DNA of 28,464 nucleotides from Priapulus caudatus. Its lineage: Eukaryota; Priapulida; Priapulimorpha; Priapulimorphida; Priapulidae. Positions 17,673-28,093 of the stretch are shown here, piece after piece (position 1 is the first letter of the stretch; each line of letters opens with the position of its first letter). The notes under the pieces are model-generated. The model did no database searches. It saw only the letters and a program-made list of their open reading frames with translations, and was not told where the DNA came from. The stretch covers positions 33,916-62,379 of the forward strand of contig NW_014578236.1 in the NCBI RefSeq assembly GCF_000485595.1, written 5' to 3'. Position numbers and translations under genes: made by a program.

Positions 17673-17746
17673 GTTTGCGTTCGTAAACTTCTCGGCTGCG
17701 CTGCTGTGCTGTTGCGATGATGTGCTGCTATGCAATGCTGCTAGCT

Positions 17747-17870
17747 GACTGATGGCATCTCCGGCCATGCGCCGGTATTTATGCAGTGGTACGCCAGGTG
17801 TGCCTTACGCTCAACTCGTGTGAAAGATTAGGGGAGCGCGGTTCCCACGACCGCCTCCGCCAATCACCGC
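17747..17870 (-). promoter_or_regulatory. hesA promoter: CCAAT, Su(H) paired site, E-box, TATA, Inr
   Basis: In hesA sense: inverted CCAAT (ATTGG, 17864-17860); CSL site CGTGGGAA (17849-17842); 17-bp spacer; opposing CSL site TTCACACG (17824-17817); E-box CACCTG 16 bp further on; TATA-like CATAAATA (17783-17776); initiator TCAGTC with +1 A at about 17750. The head-to-head pair with about 16-bp spacing is the Su(H) paired site of Drosophila E(spl) and vertebrate Hes1 promoters, bound by a Notch-CSL-Mastermind dimer. The same order is seen before hesB. Confidence 0.88.
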
Positions 17871-17950
17871 GCGCCTGCCATTGTCTGTCGGCAGTAAGCC
17901 TCAAAAAGTAAATAAATTTCGCCTCGTGCGACTTTCCTGTTGCAAGTGTT

Positions 17951-18164
17951 TCCCACGCTCGGGAGCCCGCCGTCCGTGACAGGTAAACAAAGGGAGGGGA
18001 CAGCAGGCCGATGTTCGTGTGCGCGGACCGTGTCTCAGACTCGTGCCGACGGTGTTCTATTCCCACGCCACACATGCCTGCACACCTCGCCGAGGAAGAA
18101 AAAACAGCGCCGTCCATCTTTGTTCGCGCCCGCGCAGCGGAACACCTGCACACGCATTCCCACG
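17951..18164 (-). promoter_or_regulatory. three additional upstream CSL sites of hesA
   Basis: CGTGGGAA in the hesA sense recurs at 17958-17951, 18067-18060 and 18164-18157. With the promoter site at 17849-17842, the four sites share one orientation and are spaced 109, 109 and 97 bp. Their flanks are not similar, so this is not a simple tandem duplication. Confidence 0.65.
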
Positions 18165-18169
18165 CTGCG

Positions 18170-20400
18170 ACAGCCAATCAAGCGCCCGTACTATGCTCGC
18201 GCGTCCGCGTCATGCGCGATGATTGGTCGAGTGCCAGCAGTCGCGGGCAAGAAAGCCCGAAATGACTAACAACTTGATAGCTCTCTAATCGCTACTTTTC
18301 ACTTCCGTGAATCAGGGGTGTATCATGTGCGCTCGAGGCCCGCGTGTGTGTGTGAGTGCGAGCGCACGTGTTCAGCTGGCGTCAGCCTCTGCCCCACCAT
18401 GTGCAACAATGTGTGCGCGCCGTCCCTCGCCTAAGCCCCTGTTGCACGCGCTTACAAAGGACAAGCGATCGCTTTCTTTCACCTCCCGCGCAACTTGTTG
18501 CGCGGCGCAAGAGCATACGCAGCGCATTGATGACGTAACCACTGCCGCCGGTTGCGGAAGCGGGAGTAAATTCGTGGCGAAATAATTAGAATGTTTTCCT
18601 ATAGGAACATTTAGACAACGGAGTAAAAATGTACACCGCACTCTCCTGCCGCGTGGAGACCCGTGAATAGCAGATAAACGGTAGCGGGCGTGCGCGTTGC
18701 GACAATGCGAATAGGATTGCACAATCAAACCTTCTTTATATTACAGGGCGTAACTATTGGGGCTGGTTTAAGCGTAAGCAAACCGGACACGCCTTGCGTG
18801 CAATTCTGCAACTATACCGGCTTGACGCGCATATATATATATATATCGGTGTTTGTGTTGCCTCACGTTTTTCAGTCGGCTCTAATCTTACATCACACCC
18901 TGGGCTCGTGTTTGTAGAAACAGGAAATCCCTACAATACGAACGCCCACAACATTTCTCCGAGGGCGCCGTACGTTGCACCATGGCGGGTTTTTGTATAC
19001 GGTCGATGTTACGTAACGTGAAAGTGTCGGCGATTCAGGGGCGCGTTAATACTATCGTGTTTTATTCTTTGGGCGGTCTGTGCGAGCGTAGTAGGCTCTC
19101 GTAGCTAAAAGATTACGAGTATGCCTTCTTTGTACTCGTCTTTCACACTGTGCGTGCGCCCGTGAAAGTGAGAGATAGAGAGAGAGACGAGGGAGCATTT
19201 GTGGAAGGAGAATGAAACTTGTCGAGTCTGGTATTTCCTGTGTTTAGTTCTCGTGTGTGTGTGTGCATGTGTGTGCCCACGGTGTCATTTCTCTACCTCA
19301 TTGTTTGTCTGCTACCGCGAGGCAGGGTCGACCAGAGTCCCTTTATTTCTAATATATTTTAGCGCTGATGTGATGCTCACTAGAGGAATGGCTGTGGTCG
19401 GGCGCCACCTCGCGGTCGTCAATTTTTAAATGGCTTGCACGTCTTCCTCCCTCCCTCTCTCTCTCTCATTCAATCCCTATATATATATATAAGGTGTAAA
19501 TAATCTCAAATGAGTTTGACACGTATTTTCCCACGTTTTTACCGACTTTCCACTTCAAGTTTTGGCATAAATGAAACCAAAAATATGTATATTATTGAGC
19601 TTATTCCGTACCTTTGTTATTCGCCTACCTTGTACTGAAATCGGATTATAGCTATTTATACTGTCGTATTGCTGAAAACTGTCATCAAACACGGTGTTTA
19701 TTAAGAGGCTTTCGGCATGTTGTCACATCTATGTAGGCGTATTTTGTGGAGTGCTATTGTCGACGGCTCAAATCTTCCGCGTGCGACTCGGCAGGGATTG
19801 TAATGCTTCGATCTTGCGAGCGAGAAATATCATCAATAACTTGTTTTATTAGTTTGCAATGCGTCTGTACGGTCTAGTAAGATGTGTATTCGCCTGCGAA
19901 TACAGTGCGATTATGTGCATACGATATTTGGACACACACATGCGCGTACTACGTACATGATTGTTAAGGGCATTATGCCTCATATCAATAGCGTATTAAG
20001 AAAGCCTTCTTAATACGCTCTTGCTCATATATAGCTCTCTTCTTGTTTGTTTATTTCTATACTTATATTTTAGTGTTCTAATAAACGCAGGATAATTTAT
20101 TTGAATGACGTCGCGCCTACTAGATTTTTATTTGTTATTGATTTATGGGTTTATTTATCTGTATGAATCCAATCAATATTAGCCTATAATACTAATAACG
20201 CGTCGCCGGCCCTCGCGATGGCGATGACGTCACGCCGTGTATCGACATCTCCTCACGCATTGCCCTTGTATCTACGGGACGCGCGCACGCCTGCAGGGCA
20301 CAGCCACCAGTCGTACGTATGGCCCTGCGAGCGTGCATGCGTCGGCGTGCGTGCGTGCATCGGCGTGCGTGTGCACGTGCTTGCTTGAATGTTTGTGCGC
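18170..20400. other. hesA-hesB intergenic region, left part
   Basis: GC-rich to about 18560, then mixed. One more CSL-type octamer TTCCCACG lies at 19528-19535. Short AT microsatellites are at about 18831-18845 and 19479-19491. No coding exon recognised. Confidence 0.5.
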
Positions 20401-20408
20401 GTGCTTGC

Positions 20409-20466
20409 GCGCGCGTGTGTTGTGTGTGTGTGTGTGTGTGGTGTGGTGTTTGTGTGTGTTGTGTGT

Positions 20467-20509
<43 letters not shown>

Positions 20510-20516
20510 GTGTGTA
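20409..20516. repeat. (GT)n microsatellite, interrupted
   Basis: About 100 bp of GT with a few breaks. The long open frames on both strands here (Cys/Val or Thr/His repeats) are artefacts of the repeat. Confidence 0.95.
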
Positions 20517-20600
20517 TGATGAGTCACGCGGCTCGCGCCCTGCCGCGGGGCACCGATGGTAAACACGACAGCAGATGTTGAGGATCCGTTGCTCTCGCGG

Positions 20601-20726
20601 CGTGGGAATGCTACTTACCCACGAGTTCCCACACGGGTCGGTCGGCTGCCCGCACACCTGCCACCACCACCCGAATGCTGCCGTGCGACGCGCGCGCGCA
20701 CACACACCCAGACAAATTTAAATACC
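20601..20726 (+). promoter_or_regulatory. orphan Su(H) paired site with E-box (third Notch module)
   Basis: CGTGGGAA (20601-20608), a 17-bp spacer, and opposing TTCCCACA (20626-20633) make a third paired site with the same spacing as the hesA and hesB promoters. Downstream, ACACGGGTCG and ACACCTGCC (E-box 20655-20660) closely resemble the hesB promoter. A weak TATA-like TTTAAATACC is at 20717-20726. No bHLH or other coding exon follows. It could be a distal enhancer shared by the two genes or the promoter of a lost third hes gene. Confidence 0.75.
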
Positions 20727-21274
20727 TATAGACTTGATGAGAGCGCGGCGTGCGATGATAGAGGCGTAATCATATCGTTACCTCTCCGCGGATATGCGTC
20801 TCGCGGTGGAATATTTAAATAGTTGGCGATGATGGCCTATGCGGGAGGGAATTAACGTAAAAACTTGTCGCTGAACCCGCGGTGAATGAGAGAAAATTCG
20901 GTAATGTTAAGCCAATTATGATCATGGCTTATTAGTGGGTGATCACGTATGCGGGAGCTAGCTAGCCGTGATTACAGGGTTATCGCTGCGTTCATGCACG
21001 CGGGAGCTACTTGTGATAACGCGTACAAGTCTGTGTTTGTCGTGTGTTCTGCTGACATAGGCAGGTATTAGGGTGAGCAGTAGGGGTGGTAATGAGGCGG
21101 TACGTTCTCACCGGGTTCACGGGTAGATTCTTGACATGTCGGCTTATTGTAGGCGGCGAAAAATGCTCACGACTGCACGCCACGATATCGTTATTCCTTA
21201 CGTGCAATAAAGCGTTTGCGTGTACATATGGTGTGCGTTAAAGTAAGAGTATATAGACAGGCGAATTAGCACGT

Positions 21275-21275
<1 letters not shown>

Positions 21276-21347
<72 letters not shown>
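21276..21347. repeat. (GT)36 microsatellite
   Basis: Uninterrupted GT dinucleotides, about 72 bp. Confidence 0.98.
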
Positions 21348-21348
<1 letters not shown>

Positions 21349-22013
21349 AGTGTTATAGGACTCGAGGCCGGTCTTGGCCTCGGAGTGTAATGACTCGGAC
21401 TCGAGCCCTCGGACTCGAAGACTCGGGTCGAGGCCGGCTCGAGGCCCACTACATACATATAGTACACAACTGTACATATTGTACACCGCAGTTTACAAGA
21501 ATTTAAAACTAAAACTCTTAGGTTTTCTAGATACACGGGCTAATCTTGTAACGTTTTCAATGGCTCAATTAAGATTCTTGTCCTTTGGTTGAATATCTGC
21601 GTCACTTTGTCCCTTTGCGCGTTTTCTACCACTTCTTCTCTTCTTCTACACTTCGAAGGTATAGCCACTCTCTTATTTGGTTCAACAAGCCGTGTCATTC
21701 TCGTAAAACACAAATAGATCCGTTACTTTGACACGTTTCGTATGACTCGTGTCTCTGTGTTTTTCGGCTGACTATATACACTTTCGAATGTCTACGATGC
21801 AGTGTCGCAATTTTTTACCCTTTTTTCCCTTTTTCCCCCTTTCGCAGGAGCTGCACTCTCTTAGGGGAAAAAAATATATAAACTCGTCCGAGATTCTATA
21901 AAACAAAAGATTGCAGTCGCTCTTCATCTGTAGTGCTATGCTAATCACAGTAACTTAATTCTGGGCAAGATGAAGGGCTGATGTATCTCTACATATCATA
22001 TATTAAAATATAG

Positions 22014-22014
22014 T

Positions 22015-22057
<43 letters not shown>

Positions 22058-22070
22058 ATATATATATACG
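22014..22070. repeat. (AT)n microsatellite
   Basis: Almost pure AT dinucleotides with one phase break. Confidence 0.95.
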
Positions 22071-22256
22071 TATATAATTTCTGCTAAACAAGGGCGCGCG
22101 CGAACGTATTTAATTTGCAGGGGGCAGAGCCAAAAAAGGACACGTTTTTTGGCTGGCGTCCTTTACGGCCATAATGCGTTTCCCGGTTACTATACGGTGA
22201 ACAACATATATGCGTATCACGTATGCCTATAGCTACGTATCATGTATGCCTAGCTA

Positions 22257-22696
22257 CCTCCGCCAAGGGTTGGCAGTATGTTATGTTTTCACCGGCGTGT
22301 GTTTGTTGGTTTGTGCGTTTGTTTGTTTGTGTACAGCCTAACTGAAAAAGTTATGGACGGATTTGTCAAAAAATTTCAGGATAGGTCAGAAATGGCTAAC
22401 TTAGAATTGATTACATTTTGGTGGTGATCCGGATCCAATTAATTAATTATAAGTAATTAATAAAATTTTCAGGATAGGTCAGAATAGCTGTAACTTATAA
22501 TTGCGTTACATTTTGGTGGTGATCCGGATCAATTAATTAATTAATTAATTAATTAATTTTCAGCGATAGGTCAGAAATGGGGTAACTTAGAATTGATGAC
22601 ATTTTGGTGGTGATCCGGATCCAATTAATTATAATTTTTTACAGTGAGAGAATTGAGCTGCCTTGGCGGAGGTCTGCGCTCTCCGAGTGCTCTAGT
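22257..22696. mobile_element. MITE-like element with internal triplicate
   Basis: Perfect 12-bp inverted ends CCTCCGCCAAGG (22257-22268) and CCTTGGCGGAGG (22661-22672). Three internal units of about 92-95 bp each carry GATAGGTCAGAA and TTTTGGTGGTGATCCGGAT (from about 22375, 22470 and 22561), separated by AATT repeats. The tail GTCTGCGCTCTCCGAGTGCT belongs to a repeat I remember as widespread in aquatic animal genomes; this is from memory and unchecked. It is non-coding. Confidence 0.75.
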
Positions 22697-23320
22697 TTAT
22701 TATGTATTTATTGAAGATAACATAATGAACATAATTAACATGATTAACATAAGAAGTCTACATAATTCATAAAAAAAGAAAGAAATTATAATTATAATAA
22801 TAATAATAATGTGGGGGGGGGGCATGTGCCCCCCCCCCCCCCGGTTCCGCCGCCCTTGCTGCTAAACACGTTAACGATGGCATATTAATCCTTGAAATTC
22901 AGAAGAAAATCCTTTACTTTTAAACAGCTTTTGCCCCCTTCTAAGTGTAGCCCCCTTTCATCGGGGACCTTAGATCAACTCTTCGGCAATCTCTGATGCC
23001 ACCCCTGTCTACTACATGGCAGGCATACGGCTATAGTAGCTCTACCTATGTAGCGAAGGGCCGCACGGGTATTAGATTCAACGCGTACGAACCCGGGCTG
23101 TATATGTTATGCTTTGCGCATGGCGAGACAATTACAGAGTCCCCTCGCGGATCATAACTGCAGAGCCAGAGCACGAGCTCACAAAGCCCCGATGAGTAAA
23201 GCTCAACCATCCATTCGCCGCTCTATAGACTACAATACGCATTCATTCACGCAGCGCGTACACCACGGACCCGAGAGTTTACCTTTTCTATTGCTATCGC
23301 ACGATGACAATAGCGGAGTT

Positions 23321-23460
23321 CACGTGATTGGCAGACGCCGGAACGTGGGAACGAGTCTCGAGCGATCGTTCACACGGGTCGTAAGTCCGCCGGACACCTG
23401 CCGCCTGTCCGGGACGTCTGCCGGTATAAATAGGGGCGCATGGCAGACGGGCGGCACACA
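23321..23460 (+). promoter_or_regulatory. hesB promoter: CCAAT, Su(H) paired site, E-box, TATA
   Basis: CACGTG E-box (23321-23326) running into inverted CCAAT ATTGG (23327-23331); CSL site CGTGGGAA (23344-23351); 17-bp spacer; opposing TTCACACG (23369-23376); CACCTGC (23395-23401), whose complement GCAGGTG fits the proneural A-site RCAGSTG; TATAAATAG at 23425-23433. Transcription should start near 23456-23460, giving a leader of about 75 nt. Order and spacing match hesA, as does the sequence just after the TATA box (GGCGCATGGC in both). Confidence 0.9.
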
Positions 23461-23531
23461 TTCCTGAGACACCCACGCATCGGCACGCTTGCTCCTTTTC
23501 ATACCAGCCCGGCCGTGCCATCAATCTAACA

Positions 23532-24914
23532 ATGTTCAGCAAGACGAACATGGATAATCTGAAGAACACGTTGAAAGACGCGCTCAGAAAGGTAAGAAAT
23601 CACGCGAATTTGATGCATGGTAACTGATTTAGATACGATATTATCGATATGATAGATCGTATATCTAATGACTTACCTCGTGCAATACTGTTAGAACATC
23701 TATATAATATCAGGAGTGAATATAATGACAAGAGCCGTTATGTCAAATTTGTCGAAAGAGTTCACCCCTGGTAATATTATTGTTTATAGATGTGTGTGCA
23801 TATTTGTTTATGACTCTATACTGACACAATATATTTACGAGTAACTACCCAGTATAATGGAAATAAATGCTAAGAAAATTACGTGATTAAAACTTTCTTC
23901 AATTAATTTAATAATGATACCGTATGCGTAGAGTTAGTTGCAGCCACAGTATGTTGACGTCTGGTGGTTATGAAATCGGCGTTGAATTTCTTCGGAAATG
24001 TGTGAATGAAATCATTAATGAATTATTTCGTTATTGATTCACAGTTTCTCAAACCGAAGTTGCATAAGCACAAGAAGCGAGCTGACGTTCAGTTGGACAG
24101 TAGCATGGAGGAGCTGAAGAGACTCGTACTGGAGGGGATGAACAAAGATCCTTCCCTCTACTCTACCCTGGAGAAGGCAGACATTCTTGAAATGGCCGTT
24201 AACTATCTCCAGAATTCCATCAGCACGCAGGCAGACGGTAGGTCATCCTATACGCGCCCAGTAATAACATGTTGAAGCGACGTATAGATGAGTGAGATGC
24301 TGAGAGTGAATGTAGAAATATGAAGATAGATTTATATTACTATAACATCTTTTAGCGTACTGATGTCGCATTTCTACTGCCCACCGTCATAAACGGTAGC
24401 TCTTTAGCTTTGTCTTCGGCGCGATCCGCCTCCCCTCCGCAGCAACAAAGTCTCGTTGTATTTGTAGCTGTACGTTGGTCTCTGTAGCAACGCGGGTGGT
24501 AAGCCCCAGTGTTCTATGCATCCCCCTAACGCTCACGCGTGAGCCTGAGTGCCCACAAAGGCACGTAATCAAGGCCATTGAGTGTAAGACAGGTTTTCTC
24601 TGACTCAGAAATAGCGCGCCGTGCAACAAAGATGGCGGCCATTAGCATGAACTCATCTGCAGTATAGGTGTTACTGCTGTAGATCTCTATCGTACGTAAA
24701 CGGGGAGGGCACAATAGTTGTAGTACTGAACGCCATTGTTATTGCGTCTAAAGATATCGCGAGTGTCTCTGACATACCTTAAGTTGCGATGGGACGGCAT
24801 CACGTGCTACCTAATGGTTCCTTAATTACATTTTTTATGTCTTGCTATTCTACAGATACGGCAGCATCAGTTGCATACGACTGCGCATGCGTCTGCGTGT
24901 GTGGGGCCGACTGA
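23532..24914 (+). CDS. Hes-like HLH protein (hesB) with disrupted basic region
   Basis: Paralogue of hesA. Exons 23532-23591, 24045-24237 and 24856-24914; intron phases 0 and 1; all GT-AG. Intron 1 sits exactly where hesA has its only intron (RK|VLKP in hesA, RK|FLKP here). Helix 1 to helix 2 (SSMEELK at about 39-45, then KDPSLYSTLEKADILEMAVNYL) is nearly identical to hesA. The basic region is not: KPKLHKHKKRADVQLD has three extra residues, lacks the DNA-contact glutamate, and loses arginines. After the HLH the predicted third exon reads only DTAASVAYDCACVCVCGAD and stops, giving 103 aa with no clear Orange domain or WRPW. The exon 3 model is uncertain: other frames stay open longer but do not join in phase. 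It could be an Id-like antagonist, a decaying gene, or a gene hit by sequencing indels. Confidence 0.75.
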
Positions 24915-25318
24915 ACACCGACCTATGCAAGTTCCACACCAGTGTCTTATCACTGAGGAAGGTTTGGCAATGTCACGCCAATGTCACCCATGCTTGACAG
25001 GAAGATGCGGTGAGAGAGGACACCCCGTAACCCTGCGCAGCGGAGAGCGCGCAGCCGGTTGAGCACGCAGCGGAGAGCTCGAGGTCACGTCACACCTGGT
25101 AGGTATTTTTTGATTATTAAACGAGATTATATAAAAGAACAAAAACAATCCAGAAATTGGAACAGAGTAAACGATTACTGCAATATCGCATGACTGCGAA
25201 ACACGCCAACGAAATTATTCAATAATTCAAATCGGTAATAAGTCGTCGTTTTTTGTCAAGTTTCGCCTCGATAGTATACGCGACCGTTTTTTACAACGTC
25301 TCTCCCTGTTTTATCCAG

Positions 25319-25421
25319 ATTTCACGAGAAGATGATGACTGCTGACCTCACGATGGCAGTGTCTCCCCAGTCGCCCTCGATGGCAACACCAACATCATCA
25401 ACAAGCTGGCCTACTTCATAA
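25319..25421 (+). other. possible terminal exon of hesB transcript
   Basis: After a good acceptor (TTTTATCCAG ending 25318), one frame reads FHEKMMTADLTMAVSPQSPS and continues to a Ser/Thr/Pro-rich end, TSWPTS, with a stop at 25419-25421. It sits just before an AATAAA. A donor (CTG|GTAGGT, 25099) could join it to exon 3, but the matching frame of exon 3 has two stops. It may be 3' UTR, or the relic of a C-terminus that once ended in a tryptophan-proline tail. Confidence 0.35.
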
Positions 25422-25434
25422 TTAAGTGGATATA

Positions 25435-25440
25435 AATAAA
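25435..25440 (+). terminator. hesB polyadenylation signal AATAAA
   Basis: Canonical AATAAA, 14 nt after the stop codon of the possible terminal exon and about 520 nt after the predicted hesB stop. It supports a transcript end here. Confidence 0.5.
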
Positions 25441-28090
25441 TGCCCTTCACTTGTGAAGGAGACGATAGCTTTCCCCAGAAGTCACCGCGGTCAACTAAAT
25501 GATGGAGTTATATGTAAATAATATCGTTTTACGCCTTGAATTATGTTTGAGCATATATCTATGTAGTGCACAGAGATTCCTCATTTGTTTCGAATCTCAT
25601 AGAGCAAATAATCGTAGCCTAGATGTCGAACACAACTATGTAGAAGAAATGCAATATCAAAGTTTGTACTCTTGTTTTAATAAATACTCTTGTTTTAATG
25701 AAATTTTATTGGGTTATGCATTTACGGTTGGTATATACCCATAAATAGCGTAGTTGTCGCGCAAATAACCTAATTAGGTAAGCAACCCTCGTTCAACTGA
25801 CATACACCTACAGACAATAAGGGGAAATTAAGGCAACCATTTATATACACATGCGTATACAGAGTACAGACACACATTAACAAGTGAATTCGTTGACGCG
25901 CCTAGATGCGAAGATCATTAATATATGTCAGAGTGTCTCTTCAGTGTTTTAATAAAGTCGCAGTATGGAGCTTAAATGCAAAGTCTTTTTTAAATGAAAC
26001 ATTGCGCTAAATAGCAGGACGAGAGGGATAGAAAATTGTAACTTATTCTTTGCACACCGACTGGCAAACACAAATGGTAGAGCATAACGAGTAAGCACAT
26101 GCAATAAGAAGCGAATACTGCAACTTTATACATTAAAATAACGTTAAGGCGTATCATTTATTTTCTCAAAAAAGCGAGGAAATGTCCTGTTGCAGAACAA
26201 AATACACGAGGCTATCGAACTTTTGCAAATATATAGAACGGACAAAATGTTGAATATTTCATTAATGTAATAAACATACAGGGTTTTAATTACCATAGGT
26301 TTGTAATGGTTACATAACACATAAATGACATACAACTTACCATAGTTAGGGCGGTTCTATCTTATCTTAGTAGTGTTCGAGGTTTGACCCTAAGTTTGAA
26401 ATCGGCCTACTTTAAGAGATTACAATGCCACATACCGACGCTATACAGTGCAAGGCGAAGATATTTTGTAAACTCAAATATTTTCTTTCATACTTATTTT
26501 TAAGCGTTTTTTTTCTACACGCGCGCAATTTGCAACGTCTTTTACACTGACAGTTACGCTTCGCGTAAATTCACGAAAAAAATCATCCACCTCAGAAGAG
26601 AGAGAATAAAGTCTAGTTTCCGATAAGAATTGGAAATCCCGTAAAACCTCTTGGCGAGATATAAAAAAAAAAGATAGAACATTTGTACACATTCGCCAAT
26701 GATCTCATTATTTCACCTATTGTCAGATTATTCAATAAGGATATATAATACATAAAAGAATACAATAAATTCGTATTAAATCCGTGTTACAGAAGTAGGT
26801 TAGTTAAAGGATGGATTTATAACGTCTGTCTAGGTTTAGGTTAGCACATATGTTGTCGTTCCAATACAAGTGCTGCTACCATCCATACACTCCTGCTGCC
26901 CTCGTACTGCGTTCATAATACAGGAGCGAGGAAGAGAGTGATTTCGCAGCTTCTCCATGACACTGACACATGCCATGCCAACCAAGTGACATCCCAGGAA
27001 TCGGAAAGTCCTAAAATTATGCTATTACTTTTGATCCGGAATATCCTGGAACAAGCGCTAGTCACAGCGTTGCTATGTGTTATTATACGTACGCCGTGGC
27101 AGCGGGTCGTGTATATGCAGTCGCACTTGTTAGGTGAACCATGGCAGTTGCGTTCCACTCTACAAAAATGCATAGAAAGAATATGTAATATTCTGTGGTT
27201 TACTCAGTACACTTTTAAACTATTAGTTTTGCCATATATTATATTGGGTGGTGTGGATCCAGGACCAATTGTAAAATAGCTCGAAGCAGCCCCCATGACA
27301 TGAGTAACTTTTACTCATCCCATTGAGATATATGCTTCTTGTGACATTTTTAATAAGGACTTCTTAATTAATTAATCTTTAAGGCGTTTGAACAGATAAA
27401 CTCAGTGGTAGCGGGCGGTAGAGACACTGACATGAGCAGGCTAAAGTTCACCCAAGTTCATTATCGAATTATTCATATAATGTTGTAAAAACTCAATCTA
27501 CACGAACTAATCGCGTATTAAAGTAACTATACATCTAGTAGCATTTCCACTACTCTAGCACGGACACATTGCCGTACATAACATCATCCGGGGAGCTAGG
27601 TTCCCCCGCTGGCTGTCATGCAGGTAGCACGCGCCTTTAAACACGCGTGCCCTACATTTTTACTGGCGTGTTTATTTGTAGCCGTAGGTACACCAGCGTG
27701 ACGAGGGCGCGTGTTCGGATAGCAGCCGCGTATCGTAAACGGTGCCGCCGCCTAGCGGGCAATAAGTGCACTACGCGGCGTGCGTTAATGTTTGTGTATG
27801 AGCTCGACGCGTCCGGGGGGGGGGGTTGAGCGCGCGCACTTGTATTTGTCGGTCTACAGCCCCAAACTAGGAGAGTACACGAGAACCTATAACCCGAGAT
27901 AACATGTGGGTACCCGTTCATTAGCACCTACGGTTATTTACTTGTGCCTCAATACCGAGAATACACCCAGAGATACATTCTACTAGTGCTGAGAGGGTCT
28001 ATGTCCCCCGGGGTACTGCCGGAGCGTACCCTGGGTACGGTCCGGTATACCGGAACGTACCTTAATGGGGTTAGCCGCTAGCTTTGTCAG
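25441..28090. other. intergenic DNA right of hesB
   Basis: Mostly AT-rich to 27600, then GC-richer. A 113-codon open frame (26938-27279) has no recognisable motif, needs a non-standard start and has a comparable antisense frame, so I do not call it a gene. Imperfect inverted GGTAC motifs cluster at about 28011-28062. Confidence 0.5.
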
Positions 28091-28093
28091 CAG

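Larger units (their letters stand above)
20730..23320. other. hesA-hesB intergenic region, right part
   Basis: Apart from the repeats listed separately, it holds a CTCGG-rich low-complexity patch (21360-21447), a short tandem duplication around CGTATCACGTATGCCTA (22213-22255), and a run of 10 G then 14 C at 22813-22842. No exon recognised. Confidence 0.5.

Noticed and set aside
20192-20705. Frames of 114-150 codons around 20.2-20.7 kb
   Set aside because: Produced by the GT/CA microsatellite; no real protein similarity.
24871-25062. 63-codon frame in the hesB exon 3 region
   Set aside because: Needs a TTG start or a phase-0 join that exon 2 does not offer, and shows no Orange motif. Kept only as an uncertainty about hesB.
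26938-27279. 113-codon open frame right of hesB
   Set aside because: Non-ATG start, no motif, and a similarly long frame on the opposite strand; AT-rich chance frame more likely.
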